DNA of 30,960 nt from JBFWWP01 sp050246115. GTDB lineage: Bacteria; Planctomycetota; UBA8108; UBA1146; JAJFFE01. The notes under the pieces were generated by a model. The model was not told where the DNA came from, did no database searches, and saw only the letters and a program-made list of their open reading frames with translations. Positions 1 to 6,125 of the stretch are shown here, in pieces (positions within the stretch are counted from its first letter, which is position 1; the number at the start of each line of letters is the position of its first letter). Made by a program: the position numbers and the translations under genes. The DNA lies in contig JBFWWP010000046.1 of the NCBI GenBank assembly GCA_050246115.1, positions 1-30,960 of the forward strand, in the 5' to 3' direction.

Positions 1-177
1 GCCTCGAACCGCTGGGCTCGCCTCGAGGCCATCCAGAATCTCGAGGAGTTCCTCGTTCGGCACTTCGACGCGCTTCAGCGCTTCCTTGCCGGCGACCGCA
101 AAGTCGTGTTCCCGAGCGGCACCTACATGATGCACGTCTTCTTCCGTGCACGCTGCGAGGACCCCGCGCCCTCCTGA
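1..177 (+). pseudogene. C-terminal end of a gene cut by the window edge, family not recognised
   Basis: An open frame runs from base 1 to a TGA at 175-177 and gives 58 residues. It includes RWARLEAIQNLEEFLVRHFD and a tail with FPSGTYMMHVFF. Codon use is typical of a real high-GC gene. The start lies outside the window, so this may be the intact end of a complete gene rather than a broken one. The FPxGTY-M pattern near the C-terminus reminds me of tails of transposase-like proteins, but I cannot name the family. A 33-bp piece of this gene (52-84) is repeated exactly at 686-718, inside a repeat mosaic, which suggests local rearrangement. Confidence 0.45.
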
Positions 178-360
178 CGGACCGCGGAACGGGATTGTCA
201 GTGCTAAAGAGCTCGCGACGCACGCTGCTCACGATCCAGCCTCACTCAGCACGCGCCCTCTAACCCATCCTTCTTGGTTGGCGTCGGCACGAAACGTACC
301 CTCGTGCCCGAGCTCTGACAGCCCACGCAGGTTCATCCGTTTCTGCCGACTCGGAGTAGT

Positions 361-506
361 CGGATCGCACTAGCGCTGGCGAACCAAGACCGCCTGACGG
401 GATCCTGATCCGACCGAGGGCCTCTTTCAACTGATGATCACCGCCGAGCCCAACCCCATCGACCGCGCCAGCGCGATCTCAGCGGATTACTCTCGGGCGG
501 GGGAAG
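361..506 (+). repeat. 146-bp direct repeat, copy 1
   Basis: This block starts CGGATCGCACTAGCGC and ends GGGCGGGGGAAG. It recurs at 535-680 with about two mismatches (T/C near 377, and G/C near 420). The copies are separated by a purine-rich GGAAGG tract. Near-identity implies a recent duplication or an assembly effect. Confidence 0.9.
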
Positions 507-534
507 GGAGGAAGGGAAGGAGGAAGGAAGGACC

Positions 535-680
535 CGGATCGCACTAGCGCCGGCGAACCAAGACCGCCTGACGGGATCCTGATCCGACCGAGGCCCTCTT
601 TCAACTGATGATCACCGCCGAGCCCAACCCCATCGACCGCGCCAGCGCGATCTCAGCGGATTACTCTCGGGCGGGGGAAG
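535..680 (+). repeat. 146-bp direct repeat, copy 2
   Basis: Second copy of the block at 361-506. Its last ~29 bases (TCTCAGCGGATTACTC onward) appear a third time at 718-746, after a 33-bp insertion copied from the gene fragment at 52-84. Confidence 0.9.
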
Positions 681-685
681 AGGCG

Positions 686-718
686 CTCGTTCGGCACTTC
701 GACGCGCTTCAGCGCTTC
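686..718 (+). repeat. 33-bp exact copy of part of the first gene fragment
   Basis: Bases 686-718 are identical to 52-84, which encode LVRHFDALQRF in the partial gene. Here the piece sits between two copies of the TCTCAGCGGATTACTC repeat, so a fragment of coding sequence has been patched into the repeat array. Confidence 0.9.
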
Positions 719-730
719 TCAGCGGATTAC

Positions 731-804
731 TCTCGGGCGGGGGAAGGAAGGGACAACTCTCGGGCGGGGGAAGGAAGGGACAACTCTCGGGCGGGGGAAG
801 AGGC
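731..804 (+). repeat. 27-bp tandem repeat array
   Basis: The unit begins TCTCGGGCGGGGGAAGGAAG and ends GGACAAC. Units lie at 731-757 and 758-784, with a third, partial unit from 785 that decays into GGCGGGGGAAGAGG. The array is purine-rich on this strand. There are no unique spacers, so it is not CRISPR. Confidence 0.9.
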
Positions 805-1128
805 TGGCGGGGGAAGAGGAGAGGGCACCCAGGACACCTGATCGGTGGCCCGCGGTGCGGCCAGAATGGCGGCGCCGGCGAGTAGACACCACGGGTGCTT
901 GCTCGTCCGGTGGGGAGTCCGTTAGAATCCGGCCAAGTTCGAGTGCGGCCGCCCTCCTCGGCTGTGCTTTGTCATCGAGGTTACGCCGTGCCTCATCGCA
1001 GCAGTGATAGTTCTCCCCGAGTGGGCAGCCGCCACGGCCACTCGATGGGGTTTTCGCGACAGAACACTTGCGTGACCGGCTGGGCTTTTCGGGTCACGAA
1101 CCCATGCGCCGGTGAATCGAGGCGCGGC

Positions 1129-2523
1129 ATGCTCACACGGAGCTTCCGTCGCTGTTTCTTCCTGACCGGGGTCGTGCTGTTGCCCGGGCTGCTGCCAGCA
1201 CAGCCCTTTCAGGCCACCGTCCTGGGGCCATGGGCCGCCAGTGGGCAAGCCGTCGCGTGTGCGGATCTGAACGGCGACGGCAGCCCCGACGTCCTGACCT
1301 ACCGGGCTAGCACCCTCGGTCTGTGGCTCAACGACACGCAGGGTGGACTGTTGCCGCCGGTGACCCTTCATCCTTCGAACGTCCACTCGCTGGCAGCGGG
1401 CGACGTCGACGGCAATGGCTGGATCGACCTGGTCATCGACGACGGCCAGATTCACTGGCTCAGAGGCCTGGGCGGCGGACAGTTCGAACTGCATGCCGTT
1501 GCGGCCGATCTGCAGGGCGCGTCCCTACCTCGAAGCATCTCCTTAGGCGACTTCGACGAGGACGGCAACCTGGACCTGCTGATCAGTGACAATAGTGGAT
1601 TTGACGCGGGAGCCGTCGATGTCTACCTCGGGAACGGAATGGGCGGCTTCACCGTGTTACCGACGCAGCCGGCGCCTGAGTTCATCCATGTCGAGGCAGT
1701 TGCGGACCTGGATCGAGACGGGCACCAAGATCTCGTCGTCTACCACGGCGGTCCATTCGGGGGCTGGGCTAGGGTCCATCTCGGGGTCGGTGACGGGACC
1801 TTCGATGACGTTCCTGCCACAGCCAACCTCGGAGCTGCCATCATGGCGGCAGACTTCAACGAGGACGGAGTCTTCGACTTGGTCAGTGCTGTGGGCGATG
1901 GAGATGTGGCTTGCACTGGCAGCCTACAGGTCAGCCTTGGCGATGGCGCGGGCGCGTTCCTCCCACTGCCGCCAATCGCGGTCTATTGCGCGGCTAGCCC
2001 GACGGCCGTTGCCGACCTCGATCGAGACGGCCATGCGGACCTGGTGGACCTGAGCTACCCCGGTCTCCTCGAACTGCGCTTCGGCGATGGCCAGGGCAAC
2101 CTGGGTCTGCCGGTGACGATTCCGGGCATGCCGAGCCTAGTGACAATGGCAACGGACGTCGATTTCGACCAGGACGGTCATCCCGATCTCGTGGCCATCG
2201 CTCAAGGGGGATCGCTCTTCATCGCGCTCAACGCCGCCGCCGATCCCCTGTTCGTACGGGGCGACGTCGATGGCGACGGACTCGTCGGTCTGTTCGACGT
2301 GTTCCTGATTCTGGGGGCCGTGTTGATTCCTGGATCCCCCGTGGTTCACTGCCGCGATGGAATGGACGTGAATGATGACGGCCAGGTGAACCTCGCGGAC
2401 CCGGTTCGGCTGCTGAACTTCGTGTTCCTGCTCGGGAGTCCGGTGCCCGAGCCCCCGTTCCCAGCTTGCGGACTGGACCCGACGGCGGACGGCCTGCCGG
2501 TGGTTTGCTCGCCGGGGTGCTGA
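1129..2523 (+). CDS. Secreted FG-GAP/VCBS repeat protein with C-terminal dockerin-like tail
   Basis: The 464-residue product starts at ATG 1129, which has GAGG about nine bases upstream and opens a clear signal peptide: basic MLTRSFRR, a hydrophobic core, and LLPAQ as a likely cleavage site. The mature part has about seven FG-GAP/VCBS calcium-binding repeats of the D-x-D/N-x-D-G-x-x-D-L type, such as ADLNGDGSPDVL, GDFDEDGNLDLL and ADLDRDGHQDLVV, as in beta-propeller domains. From about residue 375 come two EF-hand-like loops, GDVDGDGLVGLFD and DVNDDGQVNLAD, each followed by a hydrophobic helix. This is the dockerin-like tail common on secreted planctomycete proteins. It is probably an exported adhesion or surface protein; the ligand is unknown. 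It stands alone, and strong hairpins follow it. Confidence 0.88.
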   Translation: MLTRSFRRCFFLTGVVLLPGLLPAQPFQATVLGPWAASGQAVACADLNGDGSPDVLTYRASTLGLWLNDTQGGLLPPVTLHPSNVHSLAAGDVDGNGWIDLVIDDGQIHWLRGLGGGQFELHAVAADLQGASLPRSISLGDFDEDGNLDLLISDNSGFDAGAVDVYLGNGMGGFTVLPTQPAPEFIHVEAVADLDRDGHQDLVVYHGGPFGGWARVHLGVGDGTFDDVPATANLGAAIMAADFNEDGVFDLVSAVGDGDVACTGSLQVSLGDGAGAFLPLPPIAVYCAASPTAVADLDRDGHADLVDLSYPGLLELRFGDGQGNLGLPVTIPGMPSLVTMATDVDFDQDGHPDLVAIAQGGSLFIALNAAADPLFVRGDVDGDGLVGLFDVFLILGAVLIPGSPVVHCRDGMDVNDDGQVNLADPVRLLNFVFLLGSPVPEPPFPACGLDPTADGLPVVCSPGC

Positions 2524-2557
2524 CCTGCGCGGTCCTGCCCATAGATGAGATCCGTGC

Positions 2558-2600
2558 CTAGGCCCGAATCAAGCGCATGTCGCGCTTGCTTCGGGCCTAG
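2558..2600 (+). terminator. Strong hairpin after the FG-GAP gene (repeat family C)
   Basis: CTAGGCCCGAA pairs with TTCGGGCCTAG (11 bp). After a one-base mismatch, CAAGCGC pairs with GCGCTTG around a 5-base loop. It begins 34 bases after the stop codon, so transcript-end or RNA-stability function is plausible. There is no T tract, so classic intrinsic termination is uncertain. Arms of the same sequence recur near 2721, 6107 and 21869. Confidence 0.6.
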
Positions 2601-2610
2601 ACTTCAATCA

Positions 2611-2631
2611 GGGGGCTGGCACCCAGCCCCC
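2611..2631 (+). terminator. GC-rich hairpin, possible terminator
   Basis: GGGGGCTGG and CCAGCCCCC form a perfect 9-bp stem around a CAC loop. It is the second hairpin after the FG-GAP gene. No T tract follows. Confidence 0.5.
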
Positions 2632-2711
2632 TCGTGATCACGGCGGAGCCGCGTTCGCTCACCCCAACGTACTCGCCTTCGGCTCGTAACCCAAGGCGCT
2701 CGTTGACGGTA

Positions 2712-2740
2712 CTCGTGAATGCGCTTGATCTGGGCCTAGG
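2712..2740 (+). repeat. Single arm of repeat family C
   Basis: CTCGTGAATGCGCTTG followed by GGGCCTAG closely matches 6099-6125, next to the thiC stop. Its last 20 bases are an imperfect reverse complement of the hairpin arm at 2557-2576, so the two could also pair over a longer distance. Confidence 0.65.
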
Positions 2741-2887
2741 AGGCTGTCGAAGAACCCATTCCGACGCGAATCGCCGATGAGTGCGCCAGCTCGAACGATG
2801 CTCAGCACGACTGCGCCTCGCCTCGTCCGACCCGGCGCATCCTCGCCAATTCGCTTATCGAAAGCGGTTTTCCGACAGCCTCCTAGG
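2735..2887. repeat. Palindromic element, family B, complete copy
   Basis: The ends are 22-bp inverted repeats: CCTAGGAGGCTGTCGAAGAACC at 2735-2756 against the reverse complement of 2866-2887, with two mismatches. Pairing continues inward with interruptions (for example GCGAAT and TGCGCC against their complements), so the whole ~150 bp can fold as one long imperfect hairpin. No transposase gene is inside. A second, partial copy lies in inverse orientation at 22690-22819. A MITE-like or REP-like mobile element is the likely explanation. Confidence 0.75.
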
Positions 2888-2895
2888 TGCCTCCG

Positions 2896-3234
2896 ATGAC
2901 TGCTTTTGCAGTGGAAGACAAGTATGGCACTTACGTGCCGAACAACATGCTTGGAAGCAAGGTACTTTCCTCGAGCGTTACGCGTGTCTCTCTTACGGTT
3001 TGGAGGTTGTGAACGGCCTTAGTCGCGGGACGGCTTGCACCGCTGCGCGATGCTTTGCACGACCGCACACGTTTTTTGTCGGCAGAGTTGGCGTTGCGAG
3101 ACATGCAGGCGCCCGTGGTCAGAAGCGGGGAGAACATCGGCAATCGCCAGGCGTACAAGGTGACAAGTAGGGAGCTTCGTGTTGAGATCTGCCCCGACAA
3201 GGTCGACTCAGTAGTCGCAAGCTGGTCGACGTGA
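2896..3234 (+). other. Lower-GC stretch with a weak open frame broken by one TGA
   Basis: From ATG 2896 a frame runs to TGA at 3232-3234, with one internal TGA at 3010-3012. The second half reads as plausible protein (for example LHDRTRFLSAELALRDMQ, then VEICPDKVDSVVASW). I recognise no family and see no Cys/Sec redox motif near the TGA. Base composition is lower in GC than in the surrounding genes, and the stretch abuts the family B element. It may be a gene remnant or chance. I find nothing else between 2888 and 3264. Confidence 0.2.
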
Positions 3235-3264
3235 GTCGACTTGTGCAGGATTGAGGAGGCACAC

Positions 3265-3840
3265 ATGCGCTATCTGGTCCTGATCGTCCTGCTCCTGGGG
3301 TGCCGCTCCATGGAACCACGCTGGCATGCTCGCATTGCGTGTGACGCGCGCCCCGAGCTCGATGCCGAGGATTACACGAGCTTCGCTCTAGCGGACCTGG
3401 ACGTGGCATACTCCATGGAGCCACCGTTCTCCAAGGAAGCTGCGTTTGAGATCTTGTTGAACACGCGGGTCTTCGCGCGATCCTGCGACGGCGGGCCACC
3501 CCTCAAGGGTGCCTTCAAGCCCTCCCCGCAGTCCGCAGCTTTTGCGGAGCTTTGCCGGGAAGAAGGCGCACGCGACATCTTCCTTGACCTCATCGAGCGG
3601 GCTCACGTGGCAGGCCAGCTGTACGGTCTGTGCGGACTGTATCTCGTAGACAGAGAGGAGTTCATCCGCCGGCTTCCGACGTACGTGAGCCTGCACACCC
3701 GAATCTACTTCGCAAACGGCTGCATCCACTCCTTCGTTGCAGTCGCGGACATTGTCCGGGCCGATGGACATGAAGACATCTCCGGTGGTGAGATCCCAGC
3801 TGAGCTCGAGCGTGTAGGTGACGGATTTGGCGTATTCTGA
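3265..3840 (+). CDS. Small predicted lipoprotein of unknown function
   Basis: The product is 191 residues from ATG 3265. GAGGAGG lies about six bases upstream and decides this start over the GTG/TTG-type start 24 bases earlier. MRYLVLIVLLLGC is a short lipoprotein signal with a lipobox (LLGC), so the protein is probably anchored to a membrane on the outer face. The body has several cysteines and a charged middle with LCREEGARDIFLDLIERA and GLCGLYLVDREEFIRRLP. I do not recognise the family. The gene stands alone. Its stop is directly followed by a ribosome-binding-like GAGGAGG and the remnant of an inserted transposase. Confidence 0.7.
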   Translation: MRYLVLIVLLLGCRSMEPRWHARIACDARPELDAEDYTSFALADLDVAYSMEPPFSKEAAFEILLNTRVFARSCDGGPPLKGAFKPSPQSAAFAELCREEGARDIFLDLIERAHVAGQLYGLCGLYLVDREEFIRRLPTYVSLHTRIYFANGCIHSFVAVADIVRADGHEDISGGEIPAELERVGDGFGVF

Positions 3841-3853
3841 GGAGGTCCTGTCG

Positions 3854-4059
3854 ATGAAGTGGGGAGGTGATCCCCGGAGGGCTTCAGGCGCCGGAACACC
3901 GCCCCTGCGCCACAACGATCTGACTGTCGTCGTCGACCACGACCGCAGACGGGTGGTCTGGTCGGGGCCGGGAAGAGGAGCTGAAACACTCGGCTCGTTC
4001 TTCGAGGAGCTCGGGGAGCAGCGGTGCCTCGGGATCAAGACCGTGACGATCGACTTTGG
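3854..4059 (+). pseudogene. Truncated ISL3-like transposase remnant
   Basis: In frame from ATG 3854, the stretch RHNDLTVVVDHDRRRVVW, then a block with FFEELGEQ and KTVTID, resembles the catalytic DDE region of ISL3-family transposases, where a conserved 'VVDHxRxRVVW' strand precedes the next acidic residue. Both ends are missing. The 5' part is replaced by unrelated sequence, and the 3' part stops at about 4059, where group II intron sequence begins on the other strand. The assignment rests on recognition of the motif only, over about 50 residues. Confidence 0.5.
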
Positions 4060-4119
4060 TAGGCCTCAGGCGCGGTAGCGGGTCGTGAAGTCCCGCCCCG
4101 TTTCCTGAGGCCCCCTGTC

Positions 4120-4152
4120 AAACCGTGCGTGCGGATTTCCCGCACACGGCTT
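4120..4152 (-). ncRNA. Group II intron domain V (remnant 1)
   Basis: On the minus strand AAGCCGTGTGCGGG pairs with CCGCACGCACGGTTT around a short AAAT loop region. The AGC near the 5' side of the stem and the ~33-nt length match the catalytic domain V of group II introns. It lies 13 bases after the reverse transcriptase stop codon, as expected. Confidence 0.75.
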
Positions 4153-4165
4153 ACCGATGATCTTC

Positions 4166-4825
4166 TCACGTTGAATGCGAACCTCCCGGGTAGCGGATCG
4201 TGCCCAGCAACTTGTAGAGCCCGTGGTCTGCCACGAACCGTGTGTGGGGCCAGTCGGCGGGACGGAAGCGGCGACCCTGAGGCCCCCGCGCCTTCCGCTG
4301 TCCACCGCGAAGACGGAGCATCCGTAGCAGCCGCTCGCGAACATTACGATCGATCCGGTTGAACTGATCGGAGGCATTCCCCGTACGAAAATAGTTCCCC
4401 CAGCCTCGAAGCACCGGATTGAGGACCGGAATGACGTCACGAATGTCCTTCATGCCCGCCCAGCGCCGACGACGAGTCAAGTCGTGGATCTTGGCGCGGA
4501 TCGCTTTCATCGCTTTTGCCGAGGGCCAGCGAAACGGATAGCACCGCCGCTTGAAGCGGGACTTCACGATTCGCAGGTAGCACCCGAGGAAGTCGAAGCC
4601 GTGCTTGCCGGGACCCAGCTCGACGCATCGCGTTTTGTCCGGATGGAGCTGCAAGCGCAGCGTCTCCATGGTCTCCGTCACCCGGGCCAGCACCTGTTCG
4701 GCCTGACGTCGAGTGCGGCACAGGAGGACGAAGTCATCCGCATACCGCACCAGGACGCCCAGGTGGGAGTGAGTCGCCTGCCAGCAGCAGTCGAACACGT
4801 CGAGGTAGACCCCGCTAACCCGCGA
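4166..4825 (-). pseudogene. ltrA: Group II intron reverse transcriptase/maturase, C-terminal part
   Basis: The open frame covers the second half of a group II intron-encoded protein. It starts just before the catalytic RYADDFVLLC block of the polymerase palm. It then has the LHPDKTR and GFDFLGC motifs that follow the palm and the maturase/X-domain signature RGWGNYFRTG, and ends TRFVADHGLYKLLGTIRYPGG as in family members. Fingers and most of the palm are absent. Upstream, in-frame codons continue briefly (SGVYLDVFD, as in '...ANxYLxxFD') and then homology is lost near 4825. A call starting at ATG 4798 would not represent a working protein. Confidence 0.85.
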
Positions 4826-4945
4826 CCCGGTGTGTAGAGTCGAGGAAGGGCGCCGTGGCTACAGGTCGGGGGTGACGTTGTGGAGCTTACTTTCGCGCTC
4901 CGTCTCAGTCCCACGACCATACCCGGTTTCCCTTCCCCGCTCATC

Positions 4946-4978
4946 GAGCCGTACGTGCGGTTCTCCCGCATACGGCTC
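4946..4978 (-). ncRNA. Group II intron domain V (remnant 2)
   Basis: On the minus strand GAGCCGTATGCGGG pairs with CCGCACGTACGGCTC. This is a second domain V with different bases from the one at 4120-4152, followed on the same strand by GATGAGCGGGG, which is common after domain V. It belongs to a separate intron whose remains lie between 4830 and 5100. Confidence 0.75.
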
Positions 4979-4989
4979 TCGGACTGGTT

Positions 4990-5100
4990 TCACGTCAAGG
5001 CATGCGAGCGTCGGGTGCGAAGCACATCCTGCAAACGAAGTAGACCCAGTTGGTCGTAGAGCACTTCGTCGCGGAACCGTCGCGTCATGAGTGGGTTCGA
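4990..5100 (-). pseudogene. C-terminal tail of a second group II intron reverse transcriptase
   Basis: A short minus-strand frame ending at TGA 4992-4990 reads NPLMTRRFRDEVLYDQLG, then LLRLQDVLRTRRSHALT. The 'LYDxLGLLRL' pattern resembles the end of group II intron-encoded proteins, and a domain V follows 12 bases later. The fragment abuts the stop of coaA at 5104, so an insertion or deletion has joined intron debris directly to the 3' end of coaA. Family assignment depends mainly on the adjacent domain V. Confidence 0.5.
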
Positions 5101-5103
5101 GGC

Positions 5104-6051
5104 CTAGATCTTGCGCAGGCGCACCTCGCGGACGCCATGGTCAGCGGCCTTTCGGAGAATGAGCTGGGCACGCTCGCGGGTCGGGAGAATGTTCTCTCGA
5201 AGGTTGACCTCGTTGATCTCGCGCCAGATCTGATCGGCGAGGGCGATGGCTTCGGTATCCGAGAGGGTCGCGTAGCGGTGGAAGTAGGACTGAGGGTCCC
5301 GGAACGCGGTGCTTCGCAACGTCAGGAACCTCGCGAGGTACCACGCGCGCACGTGCTCGGGCTCGGCGTCGACGTAGATGCCGAAGTCGAAGAAGTCGGA
5401 GACGAACACCGCCGAGTGTTGCGCGCCGCGGGTGGAACTCGACTGGAGCACGTTGAGTCCTTCGACGATCACGATGTCGGGCTGGTCCACCCGCTGCTCC
5501 TCCCCCGGCACGATGTCGTAGACGAGGTGGGAGTACACCGGACTCGTGACTCCTCGCTCCCCGGCCTTGACGCGTGATACGAAGTCGAGCAACGCGCGAA
5601 CGTCGTAGCTCTCGGGAAACCCCTTGCGGTTCATCAACCCACGCTGGGTGAGCACCGAGTTCGGATACAGGAACCCATCGGTCGTGATCAGGGCGACAGC
5701 GGGGTGGTTGGGCCACCGCGAGAGCAGCGCTTGCAAGATCCGGGCGGTCGTGCTCTTGCCCACGGCCACGCTGCCCGCGACGCCAATCAGGTAAGGCACC
5801 TTGGCGGCTGGGTTGCCGAGAAAGGTCGCGCTCGCACGATAGAGATCCTGGGTCGCCGCGACGTAGAGATTGAGCAACCGCGACAGCGGCAGGTAGATTT
5901 CCTCGACTTCGGCGAGCGAGATCTGCTCGTTGATCCCGCGCAACTGGAGCAGGTCCGACTCCGACAGCGTGAGCGGAGTGTCCGCCCGGAGGCGACCCCA
6001 ATCCGCATGACTGAAAGTGATGTACGGTGAGAAAGGTTCGCCAGCGTGCAA
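5104..6051 (-). CDS. coaA: Type I pantothenate kinase
   Basis: The 315-residue product matches the usual length of bacterial CoaA (about 316). CoaA phosphorylates pantothenate with ATP, the first and usually rate-limiting step of coenzyme A synthesis in the cytoplasm. Around residues 90-105 it has the P-loop GVAGSVAVGKSTTARIL. It then has TTDGFLYPN, RKGFPESYD, PVYSHLVYDIVPGE and IVIVEGLNVLQ, all hallmarks of the PRK/CoaA fold. The N-terminus FSPYITFSHADWGRL also fits the family. The start ATG 6051 is the first in frame. It is transcribed in the same direction as thiC, 70 bases downstream of it. The stop TAG at 5104-5106 directly borders intron debris. Together with panC at 23861-24730, it covers two CoA-pathway steps in this window. 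Confidence 0.93.
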   Translation of the reverse strand: MHAGEPFSPYITFSHADWGRLRADTPLTLSESDLLQLRGINEQISLAEVEEIYLPLSRLLNLYVAATQDLYRASATFLGNPAAKVPYLIGVAGSVAVGKSTTARILQALLSRWPNHPAVALITTDGFLYPNSVLTQRGLMNRKGFPESYDVRALLDFVSRVKAGERGVTSPVYSHLVYDIVPGEEQRVDQPDIVIVEGLNVLQSSSTRGAQHSAVFVSDFFDFGIYVDAEPEHVRAWYLARFLTLRSTAFRDPQSYFHRYATLSDTEAIALADQIWREINEVNLRENILPTRERAQLILRKAADHGVREVRLRKI

Positions 6052-6098
6052 GTTCGGGGGTCCTTCGTTCGGGCGCTGCCGATCGTTCCTAAAGTTGC

Positions 6099-6125
6099 TC
6101 GTGAATGCGCTTGCCTTGGGTCTAG
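6099..6125 (+). repeat. Repeat family C arm overlapping the thiC stop codon
   Basis: CTCGTGAATGCGCTTG plus GGGTCTAG matches 2712-2740. The CTAG at its end contains the reverse complement of the thiC TAG stop (6122-6124). No second arm close enough to form a hairpin is seen here. Confidence 0.55.

Larger units (their letters stand above)
178..1128. other. Non-coding stretch with repeat mosaic
   Basis: No convincing gene is seen here. From 178 to 360 the sequence is unremarkable. From 361 to about 804 it is built from direct and tandem repeats, listed separately. From 805 to 1128 I see no repeat or gene; the frame that continues upstream of the FG-GAP gene to 895 has no ribosome binding site or signal peptide and is probably untranslated leader. 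Confidence 0.6.
4059..4830 (-). mobile_element. Group II intron, 5'-truncated remnant 1
   Basis: Read on the minus strand, this holds the second half of an intron-encoded reverse transcriptase, then a domain V hairpin (4120-4152), then a domain VI-like stem (GGCCTCAGG pairing with CCTGAGGCC). It ends ...CCTAC at 4059, fitting the AY 3' end rule of group II introns. At that point it interrupts the ISL3-like transposase remnant. Domains I-IV and the first half of the reverse transcriptase are missing, so the intron cannot be active. Confidence 0.75.

Noticed and set aside
731..804. Tandem 27-bp units considered as CRISPR
   Set aside because: Units are directly adjacent with no unique spacers, and no cas genes are present.
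608..841. Open frame encoding repeated SADYSRAGE and SRAGEGRDN units
   Set aside because: It is a translation of the direct and tandem DNA repeats, with a patch copied from the upstream gene; no ribosome site and no sign of protein-level selection.
895..1128. N-terminal extension of the FG-GAP gene
   Set aside because: The open frame continues upstream, but the signal peptide and ribosome site point to ATG 1129.
2781..3170. Open frame starting within the family B repeat, with a similar frame at 22811-22320
   Set aside because: The similarity between the two short peptides comes only from the shared repeat DNA; the frames diverge outside it.
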